Shown here: in pieces, positions 8,458 to 17,169 of the stretch | Layout: each line of letters begins with the position of its first letter | Position numbering within the stretch: the stretch's first letter is position 1 | Assembly: GCF_016741815.1 (NCBI RefSeq) | Contig: NZ_JAERRJ010000011.1 | Location: forward strand, 62,001 to 126,000 | Reading direction: 5' to 3' | DNA: 64,000 bases | Origin: Nocardia acididurans | GTDB lineage: Bacteria; Actinomycetota; Actinomycetes; Mycobacteriales; Mycobacteriaceae | Position numbers and translations under genes: made by a program | Notes under the pieces: model-generated | Told to the model about the DNA's origin: nothing | What the model saw: the letters and a program-made list of their open reading frames with translations, nothing else | Database searches by the model: none

Positions 8458-9882
8458 TCAGCTCAGGCGGCGGATGTCACCGCGCACGCGGTAGAACCCG
8501 CCGCGCGCCGACTCGCTGATCGAGTCCACCACGTAGCGCACGCCCGCCTCGCGAATCTCGCGGGGGAACTGCACATTCCAGCCGCGCTGGTAGCCGGGGG
8601 AGACCACGTGCACCCGCAGGTTCCCGCCCTCCTGCACGCATTCGACCACGATGCCGTCACCCGCGTCGGCGGTGACTTCGACCGTGGCACTGGGGATCAC
8701 GGCCGAGATCTCCGGAGCCTTCACCGACACCGTCTGCGGCAGCACGCCCTGCTCGGCGTCGCGGATGGCGGCCTCGCTCACGTCCAGGCAGGCCAGCGCG
8801 CCGCTGGTGGTGACCAGGTACAGCTTCTCGTCGTGGTACTGCATGGAGTACGCGGAACCGCAGCCGGTGGCCAGCTTCCACAGCCGCTGCCCGGCCGAAT
8901 CGAAGCAGTACACCGAGGAGTAGTTGTCCCCGGCGAAGACGTAGCGGCCGTCCGGTGAAGTGGCGCAGGAGAATACGGAGGCGTCGCACTGGTAGGAGCG
9001 CTCGGCCTGCCCGTCCTTGGCCACCATGCGCACCTGATTGTGCGAGGTGCCCGCGTACACGGCGTCGCTCTCCTGCCAGCCGAACAGCACCGCGCCGCCG
9101 GTGCGCACATGCCAGCGGTGGTTGCCGGTGTTCAGGTCGTAGGCCGTGACGCCGTTCGAATGCCCGTGGTACACACCGTTTTCATCGATCCGCACCATCC
9201 ACCCGGAATCGCCGGTGCTGCGCACCGACCACAGCGACTCGTCCTCGTGGTCGATGACGGTGAGCCCGCCCTGCCGATCGGAGACGCCGAGGGTGCCGTC
9301 GTGGATGTCGAGCCAGTAGATGTCCACATTGGCGGCGATATCGTAGGCCGCGCGCGGCACCTTGCCGGACAGGTCGTACACGCGCCCGTCGTCACATCCG
9401 GCGTAGATCCAGAAGTCATCGGCCACAATGCATTTCACCGCGTCCGGCAGCCGGAAGCGGCCGGTCACGTCGCCGCCGGGCGTGAGCGTGAACACGTCAC
9501 CGCTCTCATTGCCCACCCAGCAGCGGTTCTCGTCCACGAAGATGCCGAACGCGGCGGCCCCGGAGTCGAAAGTCCACAGCACGGGAGCGGATTTCGCGGT
9601 GGACCGCTGGCTCACGATGGCGCGGCGGGTGACCGCGCGCGGGGCACGCGCACCCATCACGGCCGCCGCGTACCCCTTGCGGGCCTTCTCGGCGATCTTC
9701 TTGGCGGCAGCGGCCTTCGCCTTGTCCGCGGTGGCGAACGAGCTCACCTTGGTCGTACCGGAATCCCCGATCCGGCCGTACCGGATGGTCACCTGTGTGC
9801 CCGCCACGATGACCTCGTAGAACTTGTGCGCCGAACCGCTGTCCTCGGACAGCTCGAGGTAGGTGGTTTCCCCGCTGCTCAT
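8458..9882 (-). CDS. WGR-domain protein fused to a PQQ/WD-like beta-propeller
   Basis: A 474-residue protein. About residues 1-75 are a WGR domain (TTYLELSEDSGSAHKFYEVI, then TIRYGRIGDSG), a nucleic-acid-binding fold known from PARPs and some bacterial proteins. From about 105 to 375 there is a repeated beta pattern of PQQ/WD type with DENRCWVGNESGDVF, DDFWIYAGCDDGRVYD and DGRYVFAGDNYSSVYCFD, predicting a propeller. A basic, Ala/Lys-rich helix joins the two. I start at the ATG at 9882, which follows GGAG; an upstream in-frame start adds 16 unconserved residues. Function is unknown: DNA-end or RNA sensing coupled to a protein-binding propeller is only a guess. Confidence 0.8.
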   Translation of the reverse strand: MSSGETTYLELSEDSGSAHKFYEVIVAGTQVTIRYGRIGDSGTTKVSSFATADKAKAAAAKKIAEKARKGYAAAVMGARAPRAVTRRAIVSQRSTAKSAPVLWTFDSGAAAFGIFVDENRCWVGNESGDVFTLTPGGDVTGRFRLPDAVKCIVADDFWIYAGCDDGRVYDLSGKVPRAAYDIAANVDIYWLDIHDGTLGVSDRQGGLTVIDHEDESLWSVRSTGDSGWMVRIDENGVYHGHSNGVTAYDLNTGNHRWHVRTGGAVLFGWQESDAVYAGTSHNQVRMVAKDGQAERSYQCDASVFSCATSPDGRYVFAGDNYSSVYCFDSAGQRLWKLATGCGSAYSMQYHDEKLYLVTTSGALACLDVSEAAIRDAEQGVLPQTVSVKAPEISAVIPSATVEVTADAGDGIVVECVQEGGNLRVHVVSPGYQRGWNVQFPREIREAGVRYVVDSISESARGGFYRVRGDIRRLS

Positions 9883-9961
9883 GCCTTGCTCCGTGCGTCG
9901 ATCGACCAGATATGCCGCGAAAGCTAGCAAGCGCCACCGACATTCGGAAGAGCGGGCCGGA

Positions 9962-10888
9962 TCACGCCAGCTGCACCAGCGCGCACCCCACGCCCAGCGC
10001 GGCCAGCCCGCCGATCCTGGCGACGCTCACGGCGCGCTCCGGCAGCCGGAACCAGCCGAAGTGGTCGATGGCCGCCGAGGCCAGCTGCTGCCCGGTGACG
10101 GTGAGCGCGATGGTGGTGGCCGCGCCGATCCGCGGGATCAGCAGGAAGGTGACGGTGACATACGTGGCGGCACAGATGCCGCCGAGCCAGCCCCACCACG
10201 GCACCGTGTGCAGTTCGGCGGTGCGCGGCGCGGGCGTGCGCCGCAGCGCCAGCAGCATCGCGAGCACGACGGCGATGGCGGCGGTGGCGACGATGAAACT
10301 GATCATCGCCACCGCGAACGCATCGTGCAGCTCGCCGCGCAGCGCCGCATTGATCGCTCCCTGCACCGGCAGCACCGCTCCCGCGACCAAACCCAATGCC
10401 AGCCAAGGGATCTGGCTCCGACCGGTCGGCGCTGCCGCGCCGGCGGGCTGGGCGCGGATGACCACCACGATCCCCGCAACCACGGCCAGCGCGCCCAGTG
10501 CCATGCCCGGGCTCAGTGACCGCTGCTGTACGCCCAGGTAGCCGCCGACATCGAGCGCCAGTGAGGCCACCACCTGCCCGGTCACGAACAATCCGGTGGA
10601 GGCCAGCGCCCCCAGCCGCGGGAACAGCAGGATCGCACTGGTGATGTAGATCGGACTGGCGATGCCGCCGATCAGCGTCCAGGCGGGCACATCCGGCAGT
10701 CCGCCCAGGACCGCCCAGCCGCCGGCGAGCCCGGCGATGACGGCCAGCAGCACAGCCGCCAGCCCCAGTTGCAGCGTCGACGCCCCGTACGGCGTGCCGA
10801 CCGCTCGATTCAGCTGCAGGTTGACCGATGCCTGCACGGCGAGCAGCCCGCCGATCAGCAGGGCCGCCGCGAACAGCGGTGCGTTCAC
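9962..10888 (-). CDS. DMT-superfamily transporter (DUF606/YdcZ type, fused repeat)
   Basis: A 308-residue inner-membrane protein with about ten hydrophobic segments and an internal two-fold repeat: QASVNLQLNRAVGTPYGA (19-36) is echoed by VQGAINAALRGELHDAFA in the second half, the mark of fused DUF606 (YdcZ) units. The family belongs to the drug/metabolite transporter superfamily; substrates are mostly unknown. The GTG start follows AGGAG. The LysR gene lies upstream in the same orientation, about 110 bases away, and may regulate it. Confidence 0.8.
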   Translation of the reverse strand: MNAPLFAAALLIGGLLAVQASVNLQLNRAVGTPYGASTLQLGLAAVLLAVIAGLAGGWAVLGGLPDVPAWTLIGGIASPIYITSAILLFPRLGALASTGLFVTGQVVASLALDVGGYLGVQQRSLSPGMALGALAVVAGIVVVIRAQPAGAAAPTGRSQIPWLALGLVAGAVLPVQGAINAALRGELHDAFAVAMISFIVATAAIAVVLAMLLALRRTPAPRTAELHTVPWWGWLGGICAATYVTVTFLLIPRIGAATTIALTVTGQQLASAAIDHFGWFRLPERAVSVARIGGLAALGVGCALVQLA

Positions 10889-10997
10889 TTCGAATCTCCT
10901 CGTCGTGGATGAATGTCCTCTTCACCCTCCGGGGAATCGAAGCGCCGCAACAAGATCCGATTGCGGGACGCGCCGTTGAGCCCGGCGCAACGATCGC

Positions 10998-11897
10998 TCA
11001 GTCGCCGCCGGGCAGTTCGAGCGCCGCCTGGACGAAGGCGAGAATGCGCCCGGTTGTCTTGCCCGCCAACCACATCGGCAGATACTCCATGGGCAGGGCG
11101 TCCTCGATCGGGATGTACTCGACGCCGCGATGCCGGTAGTAGTGGAACACCGAGGCATCGCACTGCGCACACGCCTGCCCGGTGCCGACCAGCGAGAGCA
11201 GTTCCTGCCAGGTCTCCCCGACCGGCCCGGCCGCGATGGGGCGGCCCGACGGCGTGCGCTCGGGAATGTGCCGCTCCACCAGCTCCCGCGGAAAGTCGGC
11301 GTTCGGCGGCATCCGGATCAGCCGCACCTCGGCCAGATCCTCCAGCGTGATCGAATCACGCTGCGCGAAGGGATGATCCGCCGGAACCGCGAGCACCTTC
11401 TGCTCGGTGATGAGCGGCGGCCCCACGGTGATGTCGGGCTGCTCGATGGGCCCGATGAAGATCATGATCTCGACCTCGCCCGACCGCAGTGCGCCCAGCG
11501 CCTCGTACAGCTGCACCTCCCGGAACGCCACCTCGCATTCCGGATGCCGGGTGCTGAACAGGTGCGCGGCCCGCAGCGTCAGCGATCCCGCCGCCGCGCC
11601 GAGGAATCCGACCGTCAGCGTGCCGCCGATGCCGCGCGCGGAGGCGGTCGCCCGCCGCAGACCGGCATCGATCTGGTCGTAGCCGGGCCGGATGTCGGCG
11701 TGCAGTCGCAGCCCGATGGGCGTCATGCGCACCGTCCGGCTGGTGCGCTCGAAAAGCGGTGCGCCGATCCGCCGTTCCACATTCTTGATGGTCTGGCTGA
11801 TCCTGCTGGTGCTCATGCCGAGCCGTTCGGCGGTGCGCCCGAAATGCAGTTCCTCGGCCAGCGTGAGGAATGCCTCCAGCTCCAGTCGTTCGAGCAT
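10998..11897 (-). CDS. LysR-family transcriptional regulator
   Basis: A 299-residue LysR-type regulator. The N-terminal winged helix is clear (ELEAFLTLAEELHFGRTAER, then STSRISQTIKNVERRIGAPL, residues ~4-60), followed by a periplasmic-binding-protein-like effector domain that opens with GGTLTVGFLGAAAGSLT. I prefer the ATG at 11897, behind a G-rich stretch; two further in-frame ATGs at 11912 and 11909 have no Shine-Dalgarno. LysR regulators commonly control a neighbour; the only close candidate is the downstream DMT transporter. The effector is unknown. Confidence 0.88.
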   Translation of the reverse strand: MLERLELEAFLTLAEELHFGRTAERLGMSTSRISQTIKNVERRIGAPLFERTSRTVRMTPIGLRLHADIRPGYDQIDAGLRRATASARGIGGTLTVGFLGAAAGSLTLRAAHLFSTRHPECEVAFREVQLYEALGALRSGEVEIMIFIGPIEQPDITVGPPLITEQKVLAVPADHPFAQRDSITLEDLAEVRLIRMPPNADFPRELVERHIPERTPSGRPIAAGPVGETWQELLSLVGTGQACAQCDASVFHYYRHRGVEYIPIEDALPMEYLPMWLAGKTTGRILAFVQAALELPGGD

Positions 11898-11999
11898 TGC
11901 CCCCCGCATCATCCAGTTTCGTGGTCCGGATCATTCAACCGGGCGAAACGATCGGAGCGGTATAGGGCGAATGCCCGAGAAAATAGGGGCCGGTATCGG

Positions 12000-12821
12000 T
12001 TACAGGAACGCCTGTGCGGCCAATCCGGCGAGCGCGCCGCCCAGCAGCGGGCCGAGGACCGGCACCCAGGCGTAGGCCCAGTCGGGATTCTTGCGATGGG
12101 TTTCGGCGGGCTTGTCGGGAAGTTCGCGATGGCCGCCGACGCCGACGGTGAGGTTGGTGGAGACGTTCTTCGCCGCGACGGCGGCCGAATGATGGGTCGG
12201 CAGCAGGGCGTACGCGATGCGCGGGCCGAGGTCGCGGGCCGGGTTGATGGCGTACCCGGTCGGGCCGCCCAGTGACGCGCCGATGGCGACGACGAGCAGC
12301 GCGGCGGCCAGCGGTCCCAGTCCCGACGGGGTCCTGCCGAAGGCGATGATCACGAACACCAGCACGAAGGTGGCGATCACCTCGGTGAGGAAGTTCCACC
12401 GGTAGGACCGGATCGCGGGCACGGTGGCGAAGACGCCGAGCTTCTTCTCCTCATCGGTTTCCGCGTCGAAGTGCCGCTTGTAGGCCAGATAGGCGGCACA
12501 CGCACCGAGGAACGCACCGACCAGCTGCCCGAGAATGTAGGCGACGGTATTGGTGAAGTTCACCTCGATGCCGGGCGCGTATTCGTCGGCCCCGGAGAAG
12601 AGGGTTCCGATGGTGACGGCCGGGTTGAGCGCGCCGCCGGTTTTGTAGGCGACATAGACGCCCGCGAAGACGCCCAGACCCCAGCCGAAGGTGATGAGCA
12701 GCCAGCCGCCCTCGAACCCTTTCGACTTGGCCAGCAAAACATTGGCGACGACACCCGCGCCCAGCAGGATGAGGATGCCCGTGCCCAGTGCCTCACTGAC
12801 GAAAATCGAGCTGAAGTCCAT
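12000..12821 (-). CDS. glpF: Glycerol uptake facilitator (aquaglyceroporin, MIP family)
   Basis: A 273-residue six-helix channel. Both pore motifs are intact: GALNPAVTIG (about 63-72) and AINPARDLGPR (about 191-201). The Asp directly after the second NPAR is the classic sign of glycerol facilitators rather than water-only aquaporins. A charged loop of about 35 residues (HRELPDKPAETHRKNPD) lies before the last helix. It is encoded next to glpD and glpK, but a strong hairpin separates it from glpD, so it probably has its own promoter in the 120-base spacer. Confidence 0.92.
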   Translation of the reverse strand: MDFSSIFVSEALGTGILILLGAGVVANVLLAKSKGFEGGWLLITFGWGLGVFAGVYVAYKTGGALNPAVTIGTLFSGADEYAPGIEVNFTNTVAYILGQLVGAFLGACAAYLAYKRHFDAETDEEKKLGVFATVPAIRSYRWNFLTEVIATFVLVFVIIAFGRTPSGLGPLAAALLVVAIGASLGGPTGYAINPARDLGPRIAYALLPTHHSAAVAAKNVSTNLTVGVGGHRELPDKPAETHRKNPDWAYAWVPVLGPLLGGALAGLAAQAFL

Positions 12822-12941
12822 GAAATGCGCCTCCGATCGGCGGTCGCTGAGATGCGAGAAAAACTCTAAGGTCTTTCGTACAGCAAACCCTCAGAAACAC
12901 GCAATACGGAGATAATTTCCAGCAATTCCGATATGCGGGCA

Positions 12942-12988
12942 CGACGAATAGCGCCGTGCCGGAAGCATTTCCGGCGCGGCGCTCGTCG
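12942..12988 (-). terminator. Long hairpin terminator downstream of glpD
   Basis: A near-perfect stem of about 20 bp (AGCGCCG and GCCGGAA pairing with TTCCGGC and CGGCGCT, plus an outer CGACGA/CGTCG) with a small loop sits just past the glpD stop, between glpD and glpF, both transcribed leftward. It should end or attenuate the glpK-glpD transcript before glpF. Confidence 0.75.
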
Positions 12989-13000
12989 AATCAGGAGGTA

Positions 13001-14680
13001 CTAGCTCACCGCGACCATGCGCGCCGCGTTCGCGGCCTCGTCGTCACGGGCCTCGTTGGCGGCCAGTTCGGCATGCACGCGATCGAAGTACTTGTTGATC
13101 TCGGCATTGGTGCGCTCGGCATCCCAGCCCAGGTGCGGTGCGATCAGGGCGGCGATTTCCGGGGCCGCCTTCAGGCCGCGATCGGGCACCTCGATGGAGA
13201 TGCGGGTGCGCCGGGTCAGCAGATCGTCGAGGTGCAGCGCGCCCTCGTGGGTGACGGCGTACACCGCCTCCGCGCCGATGTAGTCCTCCGCGCCCGCAAT
13301 CGGCCGGCGCAGTTCGGGAGCCGCCGCGATGAGATCGAAGATCTCGTTGGCCAGCGAACCGTAGCGGCCCAGCAGATGCTCCACGACCTCGATCGGCAAC
13401 TGTGCCCGCGCCGCGACACCGGCGACGTCGGCCAGCATGTCGGCGTAGCCGACCGCGCCCAGGATGGGCAGGTTCTCGGTCACCGACGGCGCGACATCGC
13501 TGCCCAGGCGCTCGGCGGCGGCGTCGACGACATCGGAGGCCATCACCCGGTAGGTGGTGTACTTGCCGCCCGCGATGACGAACAGCCCCTCGGCCGGCTC
13601 GGCCACCGCGTGCTCGCGCGACAGCTTGGCGGTCTCCTTGTTCGCGCCGGTCATGAGCGGCCGCAGGCCCGCGTAGGTGCCGACGATGTCGGCGCGGGTG
13701 AGCGGTTCGCGCAGCAGCGAATTCACGTGATCGAGGATGTACTGCACATCGGCGGCACTGGCGGTCGGATGGTTCTTGTCCAGCGACCAGTCGGTGTCGG
13801 TCGTGCCGATGATCCAGTGCTCGGCCCACGGGATCACGAACAGCACGGACTTCTCGGTGCGCATGATCAGGCCGGTGTCCATGTTCAGCCGCTCGCGCGG
13901 GACCATGATGTGCACGCCCTTCGACATGCGCACGTGGAAGGGGAATTCCACGCCGGTCATCTTGATCATGTCGTCGGTCCACACGCCGGTGGCCGAGATG
14001 ACGGTGCGGGCGCGCACGGTGTGCTCGAGGCCGGTCTCCAGGTCGAGCACCTTCGCGCCGACGACCCGCTCACCCTCGCGCAGCAGGCCGGTGACCTTGG
14101 TGCGGGTCAGCACGGTCGCGCCGTGCTGGGCGGCGGTGCGCGCGATCATCATGGTGTGGCGGGCGTCGTCGACCTGCGCGTCGTAGTAGCGGATCGCGCC
14201 GATCATGGCGTCGTCCTTGAGCGCGGGCGCCAATTCCAGTGCGCCGGAACGGCTCAGGTGCTTGTGCATGGGCACCGAGCGCGCACCGCCGAGGGTGTCG
14301 TACAGGGCCACGCCCGCGCCGATGTAGGCGCGCTCCCACACCTTGTGCTGCAGCGGGAACAGGAATGACACCGGGTGCACCAGGTGCGGGGCCAGCTTGT
14401 TCAGCAGCAGGCCGCGTTCCTTCAAAGCCTCACGCACCAGGGCGAAGTCGAGCTGCTCCAGGTAGCGCAGGCCGCCGTGGATGAGCTTGGAGGACCGGCT
14501 CGAGGTGCCCGCGGCGAAATCGCGGGCCTCCACGAGCGCGACGGACAGGCCACGCGAGGCGGCATCCAGTGCGGCGCCGGCGCCGGTCACGCCACCACCG
14601 ATCACCAGGACGTCGATCTCGGTGTCGCCCAGGGCATCGATGGCCCGGGCACGGTAGGCGGCATCCAATTGAGCGGACAC
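13001..14680 (-). CDS. glpD: Glycerol-3-phosphate dehydrogenase (FAD, aerobic GlpD type)
   Basis: Oxidises glycerol-3-phosphate to dihydroxyacetone phosphate and passes electrons to the respiratory quinone pool at the membrane face. The 559-residue protein has the N-terminal FAD-binding motif DVLVIGGGVTGAGAALDAAS (23-42), the family signature SSRSSKLIHGGLRYLEQLDF (59-78), a substrate-domain GTTDTDWSLDKNHP, and the C-terminal helical DAO_C domain. Length is standard. The GTG start follows AAGGAG. It is 25 bases downstream of glpK, so the two form an operon. Confidence 0.96.
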   Translation of the reverse strand: MSAQLDAAYRARAIDALGDTEIDVLVIGGGVTGAGAALDAASRGLSVALVEARDFAAGTSSRSSKLIHGGLRYLEQLDFALVREALKERGLLLNKLAPHLVHPVSFLFPLQHKVWERAYIGAGVALYDTLGGARSVPMHKHLSRSGALELAPALKDDAMIGAIRYYDAQVDDARHTMMIARTAAQHGATVLTRTKVTGLLREGERVVGAKVLDLETGLEHTVRARTVISATGVWTDDMIKMTGVEFPFHVRMSKGVHIMVPRERLNMDTGLIMRTEKSVLFVIPWAEHWIIGTTDTDWSLDKNHPTASAADVQYILDHVNSLLREPLTRADIVGTYAGLRPLMTGANKETAKLSREHAVAEPAEGLFVIAGGKYTTYRVMASDVVDAAAERLGSDVAPSVTENLPILGAVGYADMLADVAGVAARAQLPIEVVEHLLGRYGSLANEIFDLIAAAPELRRPIAGAEDYIGAEAVYAVTHEGALHLDDLLTRRTRISIEVPDRGLKAAPEIAALIAPHLGWDAERTNAEINKYFDRVHAELAANEARDDEAANAARMVAVS

Positions 14681-14705
14681 GAGTTACTCCTTGTAATCGG
14701 TGTTG

Positions 14706-16226
14706 TCAGTCGTCCAGGTCAACCCAGTCGAGGGTGCGCGATACGGCTTTGAGCCAACGGGTGTAACCCTTTTCGCGCTGCTCCACGCTCGACGCGGGCT
14801 GCCAGCGTTTGCTCTCGTGCCAGTTGGCGACGAGTTCGTCGGTGTTCTTCCAGAAGCCGACGGCGAGCCCGGCCGCGTAAGCCGCTCCGAGCGCGGTGGT
14901 TTCGGCCACCACGGGGCGCGACACGGGGACGCCGAGGAAATCGGCCTGGATCTGCATGGCCAGTTCGTTGGCGGTGACGCCGCCGTCCACGCGCAGGGTG
15001 TCGAGCTTGACGCCGGAGTCCTGCTGCATGGCCTCGACCACGTCGCGGGTCTGGTAGCAGATGGATTCCAGTGTGGCCCTGGCCAAGTGGGCATTGTTGC
15101 TGTAGCGGGACAGGCCCACGATCACGCCGCGGGCGTCCGCGCGCCAGTAGGGCGCGAACAGTCCGGAGAAGGCGGGAACGAAGTACACACCACCTGTATC
15201 GGTAACAGTGCGCGCCAAGTCCTCCACCTGCGACGCACCCGAGATGATTCCGAGCTGATCCCGCAACCACTGCACCGCGGAGCCGGTGACGGCGATGGAG
15301 CCCTCCAGCGCGTACACCGGCTTGTCGGCGCCGAACTGGTAGGCGACGGTGGTGAGCAGGCCGTGCTTGGAGTGCACGATCTCGGTACCGGTGTTCAGCA
15401 TCAGGAAGTTCCCTGTGCCGTAGGTGTTCTTGGCCTCGCCGGGCCGGAAGCAGACCTGGCCGACGGTGGCGGCCTGCTGATCGCCGAGCACACCGGCCAC
15501 CAGCACCGAACCCTTGAAAGGCCCGTCCGGGTTGGTGTTTCCGAAGCCCTCCGGATTCGCCGACGGCGAGATCCGCGGCAGCATGGCGCGCGGCACCCCG
15601 AACACGTCGAGCAATTCCTCGTCCCAGTCCAGGGTTTCGAGGTTCATGAGCATGGTGCGCGAGGCGTTGGTGACATCGGTGACGTGCTCGCCGCCGCGCG
15701 CACCGCCGGTCAGATTCCAGATGAGCCAGGAGTCGGGGGTGCCGAACAGCGCGTCACCGCGCTCCGCGTCCTCCCGTACGCCCGGGACGTTGTCGAGGAT
15801 CCACTTCAGCTTGCCGCCGGAAAAGTAAGGGGCGGGCGGCAATCCAGCGCGCTCGCGAATGAGTTCGGTGTGGCCCGCCTTCTCGACCTCGGCGATGATG
15901 CGGTCGGTGCGGGTGTCCTGCCAGACGATGGCGTTGTAGTAGGGGCGTCCGGTGCGGCGGTTCCACACGATGGTGGTCTCACGCTGATTGGTGACGCCGA
16001 CGGCGGCCAGATCGGCGGCCGTGAGATCGGCCACGGCGAGCGCCGTTTTGATGACGGTGCGGGTACGTTCCCAGATCTCGTCCGGATTGTGTTCGACCCA
16101 TCCGGCGTGCGGCATGATCTGCTCGTGTTCGAGTTGATGCCGGGCAACCACATTGCCCCCGTGGTCGAACACCATGAATCGCGTGGAGGTCGTGCCTTGG
16201 TCGATGGCTCCGACGTACTGCGGCAT
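14706..16226 (-). CDS. glpK: Glycerol kinase (first copy)
   Basis: Phosphorylates glycerol with ATP to give sn-glycerol-3-phosphate for GlpD. The 506-residue FGGY-family protein starts MPQYVGAIDQGTTSTRFMVF, with the phosphate-binding GAIDQGTTSTR motif, the glycerol-site sequence NQRETTIVWNRRTGRPYYNA and the C-terminal VDGGVTANELAMQ. The ATG at 16226 follows AAAGGA; a longer in-frame reading adds ~90 unrelated residues across the promoter. It is divergent from the IclR gene, with the palindromic candidate operator between them. Confidence 0.96.
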   Translation of the reverse strand: MPQYVGAIDQGTTSTRFMVFDHGGNVVARHQLEHEQIMPHAGWVEHNPDEIWERTRTVIKTALAVADLTAADLAAVGVTNQRETTIVWNRRTGRPYYNAIVWQDTRTDRIIAEVEKAGHTELIRERAGLPPAPYFSGGKLKWILDNVPGVREDAERGDALFGTPDSWLIWNLTGGARGGEHVTDVTNASRTMLMNLETLDWDEELLDVFGVPRAMLPRISPSANPEGFGNTNPDGPFKGSVLVAGVLGDQQAATVGQVCFRPGEAKNTYGTGNFLMLNTGTEIVHSKHGLLTTVAYQFGADKPVYALEGSIAVTGSAVQWLRDQLGIISGASQVEDLARTVTDTGGVYFVPAFSGLFAPYWRADARGVIVGLSRYSNNAHLARATLESICYQTRDVVEAMQQDSGVKLDTLRVDGGVTANELAMQIQADFLGVPVSRPVVAETTALGAAYAAGLAVGFWKNTDELVANWHESKRWQPASSVEQREKGYTRWLKAVSRTLDWVDLDD

Positions 16227-16335
16227 CGCGGTCCTTTCCGGAAACTCGTCATTGAGTCCGTTTGCCCTGGTGGGCGGTGCTCCCACTGCACCCGACCGCA
16301 ACTTTACGAAGCTATTACCCGTGCGCACAGCACTG

Positions 16336-16356
16336 CCGTTCGACAATGCCGAACGG
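16336..16356. promoter_or_regulatory. Candidate IclR/GylR-type operator
   Basis: CCGTTCG and CGAACGG form a perfect 7-bp inverted repeat around a 7-base spacer, in the intergenic region between glpK and the divergent IclR gene, 20 bases before the IclR start. IclR-family operators commonly have such TTCG/CGAA arms. A bound repressor here could control both directions and its own gene. Confidence 0.6.
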
Positions 16357-16376
16357 TTTGCTGGTAGGTTACGGCC

Positions 16377-17141
16377 ATGCCGGGTCCGATTCAGTCGATC
16401 GAGCGTGCGGCGGCCGTGCTGCGCCTGCTCGCACGCGGATCCGGGCGGATGGGCGTGGGCGAGATCGCCGCCGCGCTCGGCCTGGCCAAACCCACCGCAC
16501 ACGGCATTCTGCGCACGCTGCAGGGCGTCGGCTTCGTCGACCAGGACCCGGTGAGCGGCAAGTATCAGCTCGGCTCCGACCTGAGCGGACTCGGCGGCGG
16601 ACTACTGGATGCCAACGAGTTGCGGTCCCGTGCCATCAACCGCGCCGACGCGCTGGCCGCCCGCAGTGGTGAATCCGTGCGCATCGCGACCCCGCACGAC
16701 GGGGGAGTGGCCGTGGTGCACCACGTCTTTCGCCCCGACAACACCGAACAGGCCCTCGAAGTGGGAGAGATCCTGCCCGCGCACGCCACCGCCCTCGGCA
16801 AGGTGCTGCTGGCCTACGACGCCGAACTCGCCGCCGCCGTCCGCGGCCACGACCTGCCCGCCCTCACCCACCGCACTCTCACCACCGGCCCCGCCCTGGG
16901 CCGCGCCCTCACCGAGGTGCGCCGCACCGGCTGGGCCGGGGATATCGGCGAATACCGCGCCGCCGAAGCGAGTATCGCCGCCCCCATTCGCGGCCGCGGC
17001 GGCCTGGTGGTCGGAGCCATCGCCATCACCGGCCCCGTCGACCGCCTCTGCGACGCCCAGTTGCGTTTCCGCCCGGCGCTCGTCGCTCAGGTACGCGATG
17101 CCGCCCACGCGGTCTCGCGGGATCTCGGTGGCGCACAATGA
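16377..17141 (+). CDS. IclR-family regulator of glycerol catabolism
   Basis: A 254-residue IclR-type regulator. Residues 1-70 are the winged HTH (QSIERAAAVLRLLARGSGRM, LAKPTAHGILRTLQGVGFVD), and the rest is the GAF-like effector domain containing HATALGKVLLAYDAE and IGEYRAAEASIAAPI. In Streptomyces the homologue GylR represses glycerol genes and responds to glycerol or glycerol-3-phosphate. Here it lies between two glycerol kinase genes: the first divergent, the second 28 bases downstream on the same strand. That makes glycerol the obvious signal; the effector itself is inferred. Confidence 0.9.
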   Translation: MPGPIQSIERAAAVLRLLARGSGRMGVGEIAAALGLAKPTAHGILRTLQGVGFVDQDPVSGKYQLGSDLSGLGGGLLDANELRSRAINRADALAARSGESVRIATPHDGGVAVVHHVFRPDNTEQALEVGEILPAHATALGKVLLAYDAELAAAVRGHDLPALTHRTLTTGPALGRALTEVRRTGWAGDIGEYRAAEASIAAPIRGRGGLVVGAIAITGPVDRLCDAQLRFRPALVAQVRDAAHAVSRDLGGAQ

Positions 17142-17169
17142 CTTTCACGCACGCTAGGAGCAGGCTCGG

